Shown piece after piece: positions 56,417 to 64,000 of a DNA stretch of 64,000 nt; positions within the stretch are counted from its first letter, which is position 1; each line of letters starts with the position of its first letter. Origin of the DNA: JAHEEL01 sp963836085 (GTDB taxonomy: Bacteria; Actinomycetota; Acidimicrobiia; Spongiisociales; UBA5794); the NCBI GenBank assembly GCA_963836085.1, contig CAWIHT010000011.1, forward strand, positions 354,880 to 418,879, given 5' to 3'. Both the position numbers and the translations under genes were made by a program. The notes under the pieces were generated by a model. It saw only the letters and a program-made list of their open reading frames with translations. It was not told the DNA's origin and did not search any database.

Positions 56417-57814
56417 TCAGTCCGTATCGGAGATCGCGGCCCGAGCGGCGTGGTAACCGCACATGCCGTGCACGCCGGCGCCGGGGGGTGTTGCGGATGA
56501 ACAGAGGTAGAGCCCGGCGCCAATTCGATACGGTCTCACTTTCGAGACATTGAGGAGTCGTCGAACGGCGAACGCACCACCTGCGATGTCGCCGCCGACG
56601 TAGTTGGGGTTGTGCTGTTGGTATGCCACCGGACCCATCGTGTGCCGGGCGAGGATGCGATCTCGGAAGCCCGGCGCGAATCGTTCGATCTGGGATTCGA
56701 TGGCGTCCGTCATGTCGCGGCTCGAGAATGCCGGAACATGGCAGTAGCCCCAGACGGTCTGTCTCCCTTCCGGCGCCCGGGTGGTATCAAACAGCGATTG
56801 CTGGGCGACGATCACGAAGGGTCGTTGTGGGTGCCCGCCGGAATGGACCTCAGCTTCGGCAGCCTCGATCTCCTCGTAGGTACCCCCGACGTGTATGGTG
56901 CCGGCTCGTCCGCTCACCTCATCGGTCCACGGAATCGGTCCGTCGAGCGCCCAGTCAACTTTGAAGACGCCCGGTCCGCTGCGCCATCGGACGAAGCGTC
57001 GCCGCACCCCGGGATCGAGCCGACGGCCGCCGATCCGCACGGCAGCATCGGGCATGACGTCGAGGAGTGTGATTGGTGCCGCAGGGAGATCGTCCATCGA
57101 ACGCACCGATCGCCCCGTCTCGACGGCGCCGCCACCGCCGATGATCATGCCCGCCATCTGCTCTGCGAGGCGTTGCGAGCCGCCGCGAACGAGTGGCCAT
57201 CCGTGGGCGTGCGCTATCGCCGCGAAGAGGGCCGAGAGCGCACCGGTGAGTGGTGTCCCGAATGGCGCGATGGCGTGCGCCGCCATGCCGGCATGGAGCG
57301 CGCGGCCAGCTTCGGTTCCGAGGCCGCGTGCCATGGCTGAAGCCGGAAGCAGGCCGGGAAGGCCGAACCGTCCCAGGGTCACCGGATGCGGCGGTGGAAC
57401 CGGGAGCGGACCGAGGATCTGTGCAACGAGATCGTCGGTGTGGTCGACGAGACCGCCGATGACCCGGCGGTAGCGATCGCCGTCCGAGCCGAGAGCCGAG
57501 ACGGTGTCGTCGAGGCTTCGGTAGAGGACGCCGGCTCGACCGCCGTCAAGCGGATGCGTCACCGGGATGTCCGGTTGAATCCAGTCGCCGATACCGGCCG
57601 ACGCGAAGAACGGCGAAGCGATGCCGAGCGGATGAATCGCCGAGCAAACATCGTGTTCGAAGCCGGGGAGCGTCAGGGATTCGGTTCGCGTGCCGCCTCC
57701 GATGGCATCGGAGCCTTCGACGACGAGGACCCGCCTTCCAGATCTCGTGAGCTCCACGCCCGCCGCTAGCCCATTGGGTCCGGCTCCCACCACCACTGCA
57801 TCGAACTGATTCAT
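56417..57814 (-). CDS. phytoene-desaturase-like NAD(P)/FAD oxidoreductase
   Basis: 465 residues. The N-terminal dinucleotide-binding motif VVVGAGPNGLAAG (about 7-19) is followed by GGGTRTE and, near the C-terminus, SSATPPGAGVHGMCGYHAA, typical of the CrtI-like family. It may act on a carotenoid or other lipid. Start ATG at 57814. It is convergent with the photolyase gene and divergent from the next flavoprotein gene. Confidence 0.88.
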   Translation of the reverse strand: MNQFDAVVVGAGPNGLAAGVELTRSGRRVLVVEGSDAIGGGTRTESLTLPGFEHDVCSAIHPLGIASPFFASAGIGDWIQPDIPVTHPLDGGRAGVLYRSLDDTVSALGSDGDRYRRVIGGLVDHTDDLVAQILGPLPVPPPHPVTLGRFGLPGLLPASAMARGLGTEAGRALHAGMAAHAIAPFGTPLTGALSALFAAIAHAHGWPLVRGGSQRLAEQMAGMIIGGGGAVETGRSVRSMDDLPAAPITLLDVMPDAAVRIGGRRLDPGVRRRFVRWRSGPGVFKVDWALDGPIPWTDEVSGRAGTIHVGGTYEEIEAAEAEVHSGGHPQRPFVIVAQQSLFDTTRAPEGRQTVWGYCHVPAFSSRDMTDAIESQIERFAPGFRDRILARHTMGPVAYQQHNPNYVGGDIAGGAFAVRRLLNVSKVRPYRIGAGLYLCSSATPPGAGVHGMCGYHAARAAISDTD

Positions 57815-57986
57815 AGGCCGATTATGGCAACTGGGTGGGGCTTGCTCGACCAGGCGCCGTCGCGGCCTGTGGAGGTGGTCTCCTGTGCCCGAGCGCCGGT
57901 CCGGTGCGAATCTCGCTCTGGGGGCTTCCATCGCCGCCGTCTGCGGGGCTTCGATCCCACGCACGCACCACCTAGGCTCGTCGTCT

Positions 57987-58955
57987 ATGGGAGCCTCTGT
58001 TCTGATCGTCGGTGCCGGCATGTCGGGACTCGCAGCCGGCCGTTCCCTCGCTGCCGAGGGAATCGCCGTGACGCTCATCGATAAGGGCCGGGCGCTTGGG
58101 GGCCGCATGGCGACGCGGCGGATCGGTGCAGCAGCTTTCGATCACGGTGCCCAGCATGTCAGCGTACGCAGTGGACTGTTCGCCGCGGAGGTTCGCCGCC
58201 TTGTCGAACGCGGTACCGCTCGAGTGTGGCTTCGTTCTCAAAGCGTCACACATCCCGAGCGAGGGATCGAGGAACGGTATGTTGGTGTGCATGGGATGCG
58301 CCGTATCCCGGAGGTGCTCGGTGAAGGGCTTCCCGTCATCACCGGCGTCGCCGTGGAACGCATGGCAGTCGCCCGGTCCGGTGTTGCTGCGATTGCAGAA
58401 GGCACGACGATCGCGACCGCCGATGCGGCCATTCTCACTCCGCCGGCTCCGCAGACCCTCCAGCTGCTGGAACGCAGCGGCCTGGCGACCCGGCCGATCG
58501 CCGAGGAGCTCGCTGCTGTTGCGTACGACGCCACGCTTGCGGTCATGGCCGTCCTCGACGCTCCGGCCGGGCTTCCTGATGGTCATCGGGCCTTCCCGGA
58601 CGGGCCGGTGGCCTGGCTTGCCGACAATCAGCAGAAGGGCGTATCGGCGGTCCCGGCCCTCACGGTGCATTCGTCGGCCCAATTCGCTGCCGACCATCTC
58701 GAGGCGGATCCGGCTGAATGGTCGGTGGAGCTTCTTAGAGCGGCCCAACCTCATCATGACGGCAACGTGATCGATGCGCTGACTCACCGGTGGCGGTATG
58801 CGCAGCCACGATCGGCGCGCAATGATGGGGCGCGGCTGGTCGAAGCGGCTGCACCGGTTGTGCTTGCCGGTGAGCTCTTTGCGGGAGCGAGAGTGGAAGG
58901 CGCGTACACATCCGGTCTCGTTGCCTCCCGGATGGTTCTCGCTCTCCTTGCCTGA
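57987..58955 (+). CDS. FAD-dependent oxidoreductase (renalase-like)
   Basis: 322 residues with GxGxxG motif VLIVGAGMSGLAAG at the N-terminus, GGRMATRR (flavin-binding Arg) and the C-terminal AGELFAGARVEGAYTSGLVA. Substrate unknown; the family includes amine oxidase-like and renalase-like proteins. The ATG at 57987 is preferred over longer starts. Divergent from the CrtI-like gene, with a 172-nt gap for promoters. Confidence 0.85.
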   Translation: MGASVLIVGAGMSGLAAGRSLAAEGIAVTLIDKGRALGGRMATRRIGAAAFDHGAQHVSVRSGLFAAEVRRLVERGTARVWLRSQSVTHPERGIEERYVGVHGMRRIPEVLGEGLPVITGVAVERMAVARSGVAAIAEGTTIATADAAILTPPAPQTLQLLERSGLATRPIAEELAAVAYDATLAVMAVLDAPAGLPDGHRAFPDGPVAWLADNQQKGVSAVPALTVHSSAQFAADHLEADPAEWSVELLRAAQPHHDGNVIDALTHRWRYAQPRSARNDGARLVEAAAPVVLAGELFAGARVEGAYTSGLVASRMVLALLA

Positions 58956-58976
58956 CGGGCCGCGCGGGCAGCGTGA

Positions 58977-59162
58977 TCAGGTGGGCTGGCTGCTTGGCAG
59001 GGTGCCCGGGGTAGCGGCGAGGTCTGGAGTCAGGACGTCATCTCCTCGGTGTTGATCGCGAACGTAGAAGGCGTTGAATCGGGCATAGCCGAACATCAGG
59101 ATGGCAGAGCTCACGAGGACGAAGATCACCGCACCGATTCCGAAGAGGAGTGTCTCGCTCAT
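58977..59162 (-). CDS. small single-pass membrane protein
   Basis: 61 residues with one N-terminal membrane helix (about 5-27, LLFGIGAVIFVLVSSAILMF) and a short polar tail. Its start overlaps the stop of the upstream small membrane gene (ATGA), which suggests a two-gene operon. Function unknown. Confidence 0.6.
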   Translation of the reverse strand: MSETLLFGIGAVIFVLVSSAILMFGYARFNAFYVRDQHRGDDVLTPDLAATPGTLPSSQPT

Positions 59163-59392
59163 GGCGAGCCATCCTCTCCGACGAGCACCAGGGCGCCGAG
59201 CGCCAGAAGCGACGGAACCCACAGTCCGACGAAAAGACCCATCTCCCGGTCGACGAAGAACCACAGGGTGACGGAGAGAGCGAAGGAGAAGAGGGCCGCG
59301 AGAAGGAAGACAAGCTTCGCTTTGTGGAATGGCGTAATTCTGCTCCACAGGTTCGTGGCGCTGGGTGATGTGATGGAGGGTGAGTGGCTCAA
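59159..59392 (-). CDS. small two-pass membrane protein
   Basis: 77 residues with two membrane helices (about 24-45 and 50-70; KLVFLLAALFSFALSVTLWF). Start TTG at 59392 after AGGATAGACC, with stop overlapping the next gene. Family not recognised. It lies between the FAD oxidoreductase and the SDR. Confidence 0.6.
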   Translation of the reverse strand: MSHSPSITSPSATNLWSRITPFHKAKLVFLLAALFSFALSVTLWFFVDREMGLFVGLWVPSLLALGALVLVGEDGSP

Positions 59393-59483
59393 GGTCTATC
59401 CTGGGTTGCTGTCTCTTGTTCGGAGCAGAGGACTCCGGCGGATGACTTGCAGCTAACGCGACGGTGGCCACTATCAAGGGGTC

Positions 59484-60182
59484 ATGACACCACGAGACCT
59501 CAACGGCGCACGCACGCTGGTGCTCGGCGGTTCGGGCGTCTTGGGGACGTTGATCGCCCAGCGCCTCCTCGATCGCGGCGGGAAAGTGATGCTCGCCGCC
59601 CGCAACCGAGCCCGACTCCACAAGGCGGCGACCGCGCTCGAACCGCCCGTCCCGTCGGTCGAATTCGATCTTCAAGAGCCGCGCCACGTCGAACACGTCA
59701 TCGGTACGGCGATCGCCGGACTCGGTGGTCTCGACGGAGTCGTCAACGCCGCAGGAGTGGTGGCGTTCGGGCCGCTCGCAGATCTCAGCGACAGCGCACT
59801 CGACGAACTCGTTGCGACCGATCTGGTCGGTCCGCTTCGGGTGATTCGAGCTGCGATTCCGCACGTGGAGGGCGGATTCGTGGTCAACATCAGTGGAGTC
59901 GTCGCCGAACGTCCGACCGCCGGAATGGCTGCCTACTCAGCGGTGAAGGCGGGCCTGAGCGCGGCGACTGTGGCCCTCGGGCGCGAGCTTCGGCGGCAGC
60001 GGATCACCGTGCTCGACGCTCGGCCGCCCCACACCGAAACGGGCTTGGTACAGCGATCGATTGCGGGTGTGGCACCGACGATGCCTCCTGGACTCGATCC
60101 CGGCCTTGTCGCCGGTGTCATTGTGGACGGTATCGAGCGTGGTGCGCGAGAGCTCCCACCGGAGGCGTTCGCGGCGTCATGA
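59484..60182 (+). CDS. short-chain dehydrogenase/reductase
   Basis: 232 residues, classical SDR. Cofactor-binding LGGSGVLGTLIA (about 12-23), VNAAGVV (NAG-type, about 90), catalytic Ser in VNISGVV and YSAVKAG (YxxxK, about 152). Substrate unknown. Last gene of the light/redox block before the distal att copy. Confidence 0.9.
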   Translation: MTPRDLNGARTLVLGGSGVLGTLIAQRLLDRGGKVMLAARNRARLHKAATALEPPVPSVEFDLQEPRHVEHVIGTAIAGLGGLDGVVNAAGVVAFGPLADLSDSALDELVATDLVGPLRVIRAAIPHVEGGFVVNISGVVAERPTAGMAAYSAVKAGLSAATVALGRELRRQRITVLDARPPHTETGLVQRSIAGVAPTMPPGLDPGLVAGVIVDGIERGARELPPEAFAAS

Positions 60183-60262
60183 CCGAGGAGTCGGTCGGTT
60201 GATTCGCTCCGGAGCCGCGCCAAGGCGTCTGCCTCGCGGCCGGCGAGCGGCATGATCGGTGT

Positions 60263-60320
60263 ATCCCTCAGCTTCACCCGAGAGATAGACGTTGAAGCCC
60301 TTTCTCCGGAAGGGGCTTCA
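60263..60320 (+). repeat. att copy 5, partial: distal boundary of the island
   Basis: atccctcagcttcacccgag resembles the end of the tRNA-Ala repeat, and the following tagacgttgaagccc and terminator-like hairpin match copy 3. The tRNA part is mostly gone. It marks the last detectable footprint before deoC. Confidence 0.65.
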
Positions 60321-60443
60321 GTGTGTTCGGGGCCGATCGAGCCAGCGTGCGCCTCGCCGGAGCCGTGGCGGGTTGAGCCACTGACTTTGAAGTGCGCTCT
60401 GCGCTTCGGAGTACAGTTGCTCGCAGTCTCAACAGGAGGAACG

Positions 60444-61130
60444 TTGACGGAGGAGAACTACGACCGGGAACTCGCACGGGTCATCGACCACACGCTGCTC
60501 AGGACGGACGCGAAGAAGGAAGACTTCGACCGGGTCTGTGAAGAGGCAATGCAGTACCACTTCCGGTCGGTGTGTGTCTTTTCAGGCGACGTCGAGTATG
60601 TGGCGCGCAAGCTCGCGGGATCGGACGTGATACCGATAGCCGTCGTGGGATTCCCACACGGCCAGATGACACCCGTTGCCAAGGCATTCGAAGCTCACGA
60701 CGCCATCGCGAGTCGCGGTGCTCAGGAGATTGACATGGTGATTCATGTGAGCGCCATCAAGAGCAAGCACTACATCCTGGTGTTCGACGACATCCAGCAG
60801 GTCGTGAAGGCCTGCGGAGACAAGCCCGTCAAGGTCATCATAGAGACGGCGCTCCTCACGGACACGGAGAAGGTGGCCGCCTGCACCCTCGCGAAGACCG
60901 CAGGTGCGCGCTTCATCAAGACGTCAACCGGCAAGGAGCCGGGTGGAGCGACTGTCGAGGATGTGTTGCTGATGCGTGAGGTCGTTGGCGACGAGGTCCT
61001 GATCAAAGCCAGCGGCGGTGTCAACTCGAGGGAGTTCGCCTACGAACTCATCGAGGCTGGCGCCGACCGCATCGGCACAAGCAACTCGGTCCAAATCGTG
61101 ACGGGTCAAACGGCCGAAGGCGGATACTGA
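60444..61130 (+). CDS. deoC: deoxyribose-phosphate aldolase
   Basis: Cleaves 2-deoxyribose 5-phosphate in nucleoside catabolism. Schiff-base Lys159 in FIKTSTGK, acid/base Lys in LIKASGGV, and DHTLLRTDAK near the start. TTG 60444 follows AGGAGGA; the longer open frame upstream (to 60252) crosses the att repeat and is rejected. Length is 228 residues. Confidence 0.94.
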   Translation: MTEENYDRELARVIDHTLLRTDAKKEDFDRVCEEAMQYHFRSVCVFSGDVEYVARKLAGSDVIPIAVVGFPHGQMTPVAKAFEAHDAIASRGAQEIDMVIHVSAIKSKHYILVFDDIQQVVKACGDKPVKVIIETALLTDTEKVAACTLAKTAGARFIKTSTGKEPGGATVEDVLLMREVVGDEVLIKASGGVNSREFAYELIEAGADRIGTSNSVQIVTGQTAEGGY

Positions 61131-61299
61131 AGACGACGACCCGCTGGTCCCCAAGCCCCGCCCGGCCGGTGTTCGATAGGGGATGAGGGCGGGGAGGTCG
61201 GCAGAGATCAGGAACGCGGCCCGACGCTTCGCCGACGGCGCTTCGTGCCCACGACACTTCCACGGTCGAAGGTGATGGACCGGAAGGGATACGCCTCCG

Positions 61300-61467
61300 C
61301 TATGCCGAACTGCTGCTGGATTTGCGCGCGGCAGGAGCGGCGTACTCCTTGCAGGGGCACTGCGGGACTGTGCAGCCCAGGCTGCCGTGGTGTTCGCGGT
61401 TCGGATGCCCACAAGCCGTGCAGCGCAGGCGGTCGTCGGAGGTGCCTCGAGATCCAGACGTCTTCAT
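61300..61467 (-). CDS. small Cys/His-rich (zinc-binding-like) protein
   Basis: 55 residues. The pattern CTACGH, then HHGSLGC, then CPCKEY gives five Cys and several His in a zinc-ribbon-like array. Start ATG at 61467 follows AGGAG at ideal spacing, and it overlaps the stop of a 15-residue frame upstream. Small proteins of this look occur in actinobacteria and their phages; function unknown. Confidence 0.6.
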   Translation of the reverse strand: MKTSGSRGTSDDRLRCTACGHPNREHHGSLGCTVPQCPCKEYAAPAARKSSSSSA

Positions 61468-61511
61468 CGGGGCAGCTCCTTTGCGGGGCTCACGGTGAGC
61501 GTGTCGGTCAT
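61464..61511 (-). CDS. 15-residue peptide upstream of the Cys-rich gene
   Basis: ATG at 61511 after AAGGAG with good spacing, encoding MTDTLTVSPAKELPR and ending in TGA, which overlaps the next ATG (ATGA). It could be a leader peptide or a translational coupling device. The same frame is open further upstream without a good ribosome site. The gap 61512-61836 shows no other gene. Confidence 0.35.
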   Translation of the reverse strand: MTDTLTVSPAKELPR

Positions 61512-61836
61512 GCGGTGCTCCTTCAGAAGCGTCGATCGTCGGGGGCTGACGCCCCGCCAGAGGTGCGTTCCGAGCCGGGCGCAGAGCGTCGACGGAGATT
61601 GCAGGTCCTGCGGTAGCTCCGCCAGACGGATCTGGGGCAGAGCGGGCGCTGTACGCCTCATGCGTACGCTGTCACCTTCGATCGTAGCAGCCGGTGGTGG
61701 AGGTAGGACCCTGGTGATGCGGTGGTTCGCTCGTCCCCGGCAGCTGGATCGCTCCGAATACGCTTGAGCCGATCCCGCTGCAAAGGAGCCTTGTGCGGTC
61801 CATTCGAGCCGTCGTCGCCGTGTCGGGTGGTCGGCG

Positions 61837-62445
61837 GTGAACCGGGCGGCGCCTGCGGACTTCGACAGACTCGCTGATCTCCTGAAGCCGGTCGACGGTC
61901 TGAGTGTTCCCTGGTGCGTGGCCGGCGGATGGGCGATCGACCTGTGGGTCGAGACGGCGACACGCTCCCATCATGACGTCGACCTCCTCGTCGCGCGGGA
62001 TGACCAACGGGCTGTCTACGACCACTTCTCTGATCGGGACATGGTCAAAGTCATCCCACATCCCGAAGGCTTGGTCGGCAAGGGAACCCTTGTGACGTGG
62101 AATGGGGGCCGGATCGAACTGCCCGTACACCAGGTCTTCGCCGATGCCGCAAACGGTGACCGGATCGAAGTGCTGTTCGGAGAGATCGAGAACGGCGTGT
62201 GGCGATACCGGAGAAACCTTGAAGTGTCCCTCTCGCTGGATCGCCTCATCGTGACCGGGCCTACGGGAATCCCGGCACTGGCACCCGAAGTCGTGATGTT
62301 GTTCAAGGCGCCGCTCCAGCGCCCGTGGGACGAGGCCGATTTTGTCACCGTGGCGCCGCTCCTGCCCGACGATCGGCAGGCGTGGCTGGTCGACGCGATC
62401 GAACGCTCCCACCCAGACAACCCATGGATCGAGCGTCTCACATGA
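61837..62445 (+). CDS. nucleotidyltransferase, MNT/ANT-like
   Basis: 202 residues. The fold signature GGWAIDLWVETATRSHHDVDLLV is the nucleotidyltransferase Asp pair (DVD) of aminoglycoside adenylyltransferase-like proteins, followed by VVMLFKAPLQRPWDEADF. Such proteins may modify a drug, tRNA or toxin partner; no partner toxin is seen. GTG start at 61837. Confidence 0.8.
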   Translation: MNRAAPADFDRLADLLKPVDGLSVPWCVAGGWAIDLWVETATRSHHDVDLLVARDDQRAVYDHFSDRDMVKVIPHPEGLVGKGTLVTWNGGRIELPVHQVFADAANGDRIEVLFGEIENGVWRYRRNLEVSLSLDRLIVTGPTGIPALAPEVVMLFKAPLQRPWDEADFVTVAPLLPDDRQAWLVDAIERSHPDNPWIERLT

Positions 62446-62489
62446 TGCCGGTCTCCGCATGCGGGACCGGACGCTTCTAGGGTCTCAAC

Positions 62490-63989
62490 ATGGAGCACAT
62501 CGAGAACCTGACACCCGGAATGCCGATCGTCTGGGGCGGCAACCGCGTCTCGCGAGTCAGCAGCGAACTCGCAGCGGCCTTCCAACCGGGAGACTCTCTG
62601 ATCGTCATGGAGACGGACGGGACGCTGTTACACGTGCCGGCGGTCGAGCAATCCGTGGCGACCGCCGCTGTAGACGCTGCCACGGCGGCGTTCGATGAGA
62701 TGGGCGGCCTCAGCGATGCCAAGATCTCCGAGTTCTATGAACTCTTCGCAGCGACGCTCGCCGACGACGTGTCGTTTGCGCCGATCGCGGCGGCGAACCG
62801 CTCCGACGTGGCGAAGGCACGATCGCGCGGCCGTTCGGCGACGCGCCTCATCCTCAGCGATCAGATGCGTGCGGACATGGTCGACGGCCTTCGTACATGG
62901 GCGAACGCACCCGGTGGCCGCGGATCGGTCGTGGAAACGGTCAGCCATGACGGCTGGCGGGTCGATCAGGTTCGGGACGGCCTCGGCGTCGTCGGCTTCG
63001 TCTTCGAGGGACGGCCGAACGTCTTCGCCGACGCAACCGGCGTCCTCCGCAGCGGAAACACGGTCGTCTTCCGCATTGGCTCTGATGCACTCGGGACGGC
63101 CCGAGCGATCGTTGAGCATGCCCTCCGCCCCGCGTTGACGCTGACGGGTCTCCCAGACGGCGCGGCCGTGCTCATCGATAGTGCGGCCCACGCGTCGGCC
63201 TGGGCCATGTTCTCGGATCCGAGGCTTGCGCTCGCCGTGGCTCGCGGCTCGGGCGGGGCGACCGCCCAACTCGGTGCCGTCGCACGACAGGCCGGCAACT
63301 CCGTGAGCCTCCACGGCACCGGAGGCGCCTGGATCGTCGCCGGATCGAACGCAGACGCAACCTCGTTCGACGCGGCGGTCTACCACTCGCTCGATCGGAA
63401 GGTCTGCAACACGCTCAATACGTGCTGCATCGCCGCCGATCGGGCAGACGACCTCGTGCCGGTCTTCCTCGATGCGCTCGAGCGGGCGGGGGACCGCAGG
63501 GGAGCGCGTCCCAAGCTCCACGTCCTCGAATCCTCCGTCGATGCCATCCCCAAGGCATGGTTCGCCAGGCGCGTTGCGGTCGCCAGGGCTGATGGAGAGC
63601 ACGAGGAGCGGCAAGCTGAGCCGATTGAAGAGAGCGGTCTCGGCGAAGAGTGGGAGTGGGAGGAGAGCCCGGAGGTCACCTTGGCGATTGTTCCGTCCGT
63701 TGACACCGCTATCGAGTGGTTCAACCGCTACAGCCCCCGTTTTGTCGTGTCGCTCATCTCGGATGACGCCGGGGAGCAGGATCGGTTCTTCGATCTGGTC
63801 GACGCTCCGTTCGTCGGCAACGGATTCACCCGCTGGGTCGATGGTCAGTACGCGCTCGACAAGCCGGAGCTCGGTCTGTCGAACTGGCAGCACGGGCGGT
63901 TGTTCGGTCGCGGCGGCATCCTCGCCGGTGATTCGGTCTACACGATCCGGACGAGGGTCACCCAGGACGACGCCAATATCGGCCGCTAG
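62490..63989 (+). CDS. proA: glutamate-5-semialdehyde dehydrogenase-like protein
   Basis: Aldehyde-dehydrogenase fold, 499 residues; typical ProA is about 415. Catalytic Cys306 in KVCNTLNTCC, cofactor region VGFVFEGRPNVFADATG, and the C-terminal FGRGGILAGDSVYTIR. The first 60-70 residues and an acidic insert of about 25 residues near 375-395 are additional. It ends 11 nt before the window edge. Probably the second enzyme of proline synthesis, whose partner proB lies at 27291. Confidence 0.82.
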   Translation: MEHIENLTPGMPIVWGGNRVSRVSSELAAAFQPGDSLIVMETDGTLLHVPAVEQSVATAAVDAATAAFDEMGGLSDAKISEFYELFAATLADDVSFAPIAAANRSDVAKARSRGRSATRLILSDQMRADMVDGLRTWANAPGGRGSVVETVSHDGWRVDQVRDGLGVVGFVFEGRPNVFADATGVLRSGNTVVFRIGSDALGTARAIVEHALRPALTLTGLPDGAAVLIDSAAHASAWAMFSDPRLALAVARGSGGATAQLGAVARQAGNSVSLHGTGGAWIVAGSNADATSFDAAVYHSLDRKVCNTLNTCCIAADRADDLVPVFLDALERAGDRRGARPKLHVLESSVDAIPKAWFARRVAVARADGEHEERQAEPIEESGLGEEWEWEESPEVTLAIVPSVDTAIEWFNRYSPRFVVSLISDDAGEQDRFFDLVDAPFVGNGFTRWVDGQYALDKPELGLSNWQHGRLFGRGGILAGDSVYTIRTRVTQDDANIGR

Positions 63990-64000
63990 TGCCGCGAACC

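Overview
This window is from the chromosome of a GC-rich bacterium, most likely an actinobacterium of the Acidimicrobiia type. That is inferred from the gene order (tig-clpP-clpX, then valS-folC-ndk-mreBCD-mrdA-rodA, rne, rplU-rpmA-obgE-proB, nadD-rsfS), the frequent GTG/TTG starts, and the BTAD-type regulator. No sequence search was possible, so the class assignment is tentative. Positions 1-30516 and about 60320-64000 look like ordinary backbone. Positions 30549-60320 look like a stack of integrated elements.

Left backbone: a partial HAMP/cyclase-like sensor, a tRNA-Leu, a P-type ATPase whose stop codon lies inside an antisense tRNA-Lys gene, a tRNA-Pro/Gly/Arg run, a lipoprotein, and tRNA-His. 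Next come the protein-quality genes (trigger factor, ClpP, ClpX), a P-loop nucleotide-binding protein, a convergent amidohydrolase, valS, folC and ndk. The rod-shape operon mreB-mreC-mreD-mrdA-rodA is tightly overlapped. It is followed by tdk, an RNase E/G, rplU-rpmA, obgE-proB, a lone response regulator, an M23-like exported protein running into nadD, and rsfS, which seems to start at ATC.

Stacked island: tRNA-Ala(GGC) at 30517-30590 is an integration hotspot. Its 3' half plus terminator recurs at 39744 (86 bp identical), 53061 (51 bp identical, then diverged), 53537 (degenerate) and 60263 (partial). Element A (30549-39744) carries a frameshifted tyrosine integrase, a SEC-C protein, and a membrane-protein cargo of UPF0104-type flippase/kinase-like protein, aquaporin, TrkA-C channel-like gene and ClC channel. 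Element B (39744-53061) has the 3' end of another integrase cut by an IS3-family element, a PlsY-like acyltransferase, an FGGY kinase, a BTAD/STAND/WD40 regulator, a secreted metallopeptidase and a HipBA module. Each element has its own short iterated repeats near both ends, as expected for integrase arm sites. A second series of fragments matches the 3' half of a tRNA-Val(CAC) (39503, 44551, 50549), suggesting further insertions nested inside. The last segment (53.6-60.3 kb) holds a light/redox block: DUF2071, an Fe-S photolyase, a phytoene-desaturase-like flavoprotein, an FAD oxidoreductase and an SDR.

Right backbone: deoC, a tiny two-gene unit encoding a Cys/His-rich 55-residue protein, a nucleotidyltransferase and a proA-like gene. 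proA lies about 34 kb from proB, which is consistent with the island having opened up an obgE-proB-...-rsfS neighbourhood, although other rearrangement must also have occurred.
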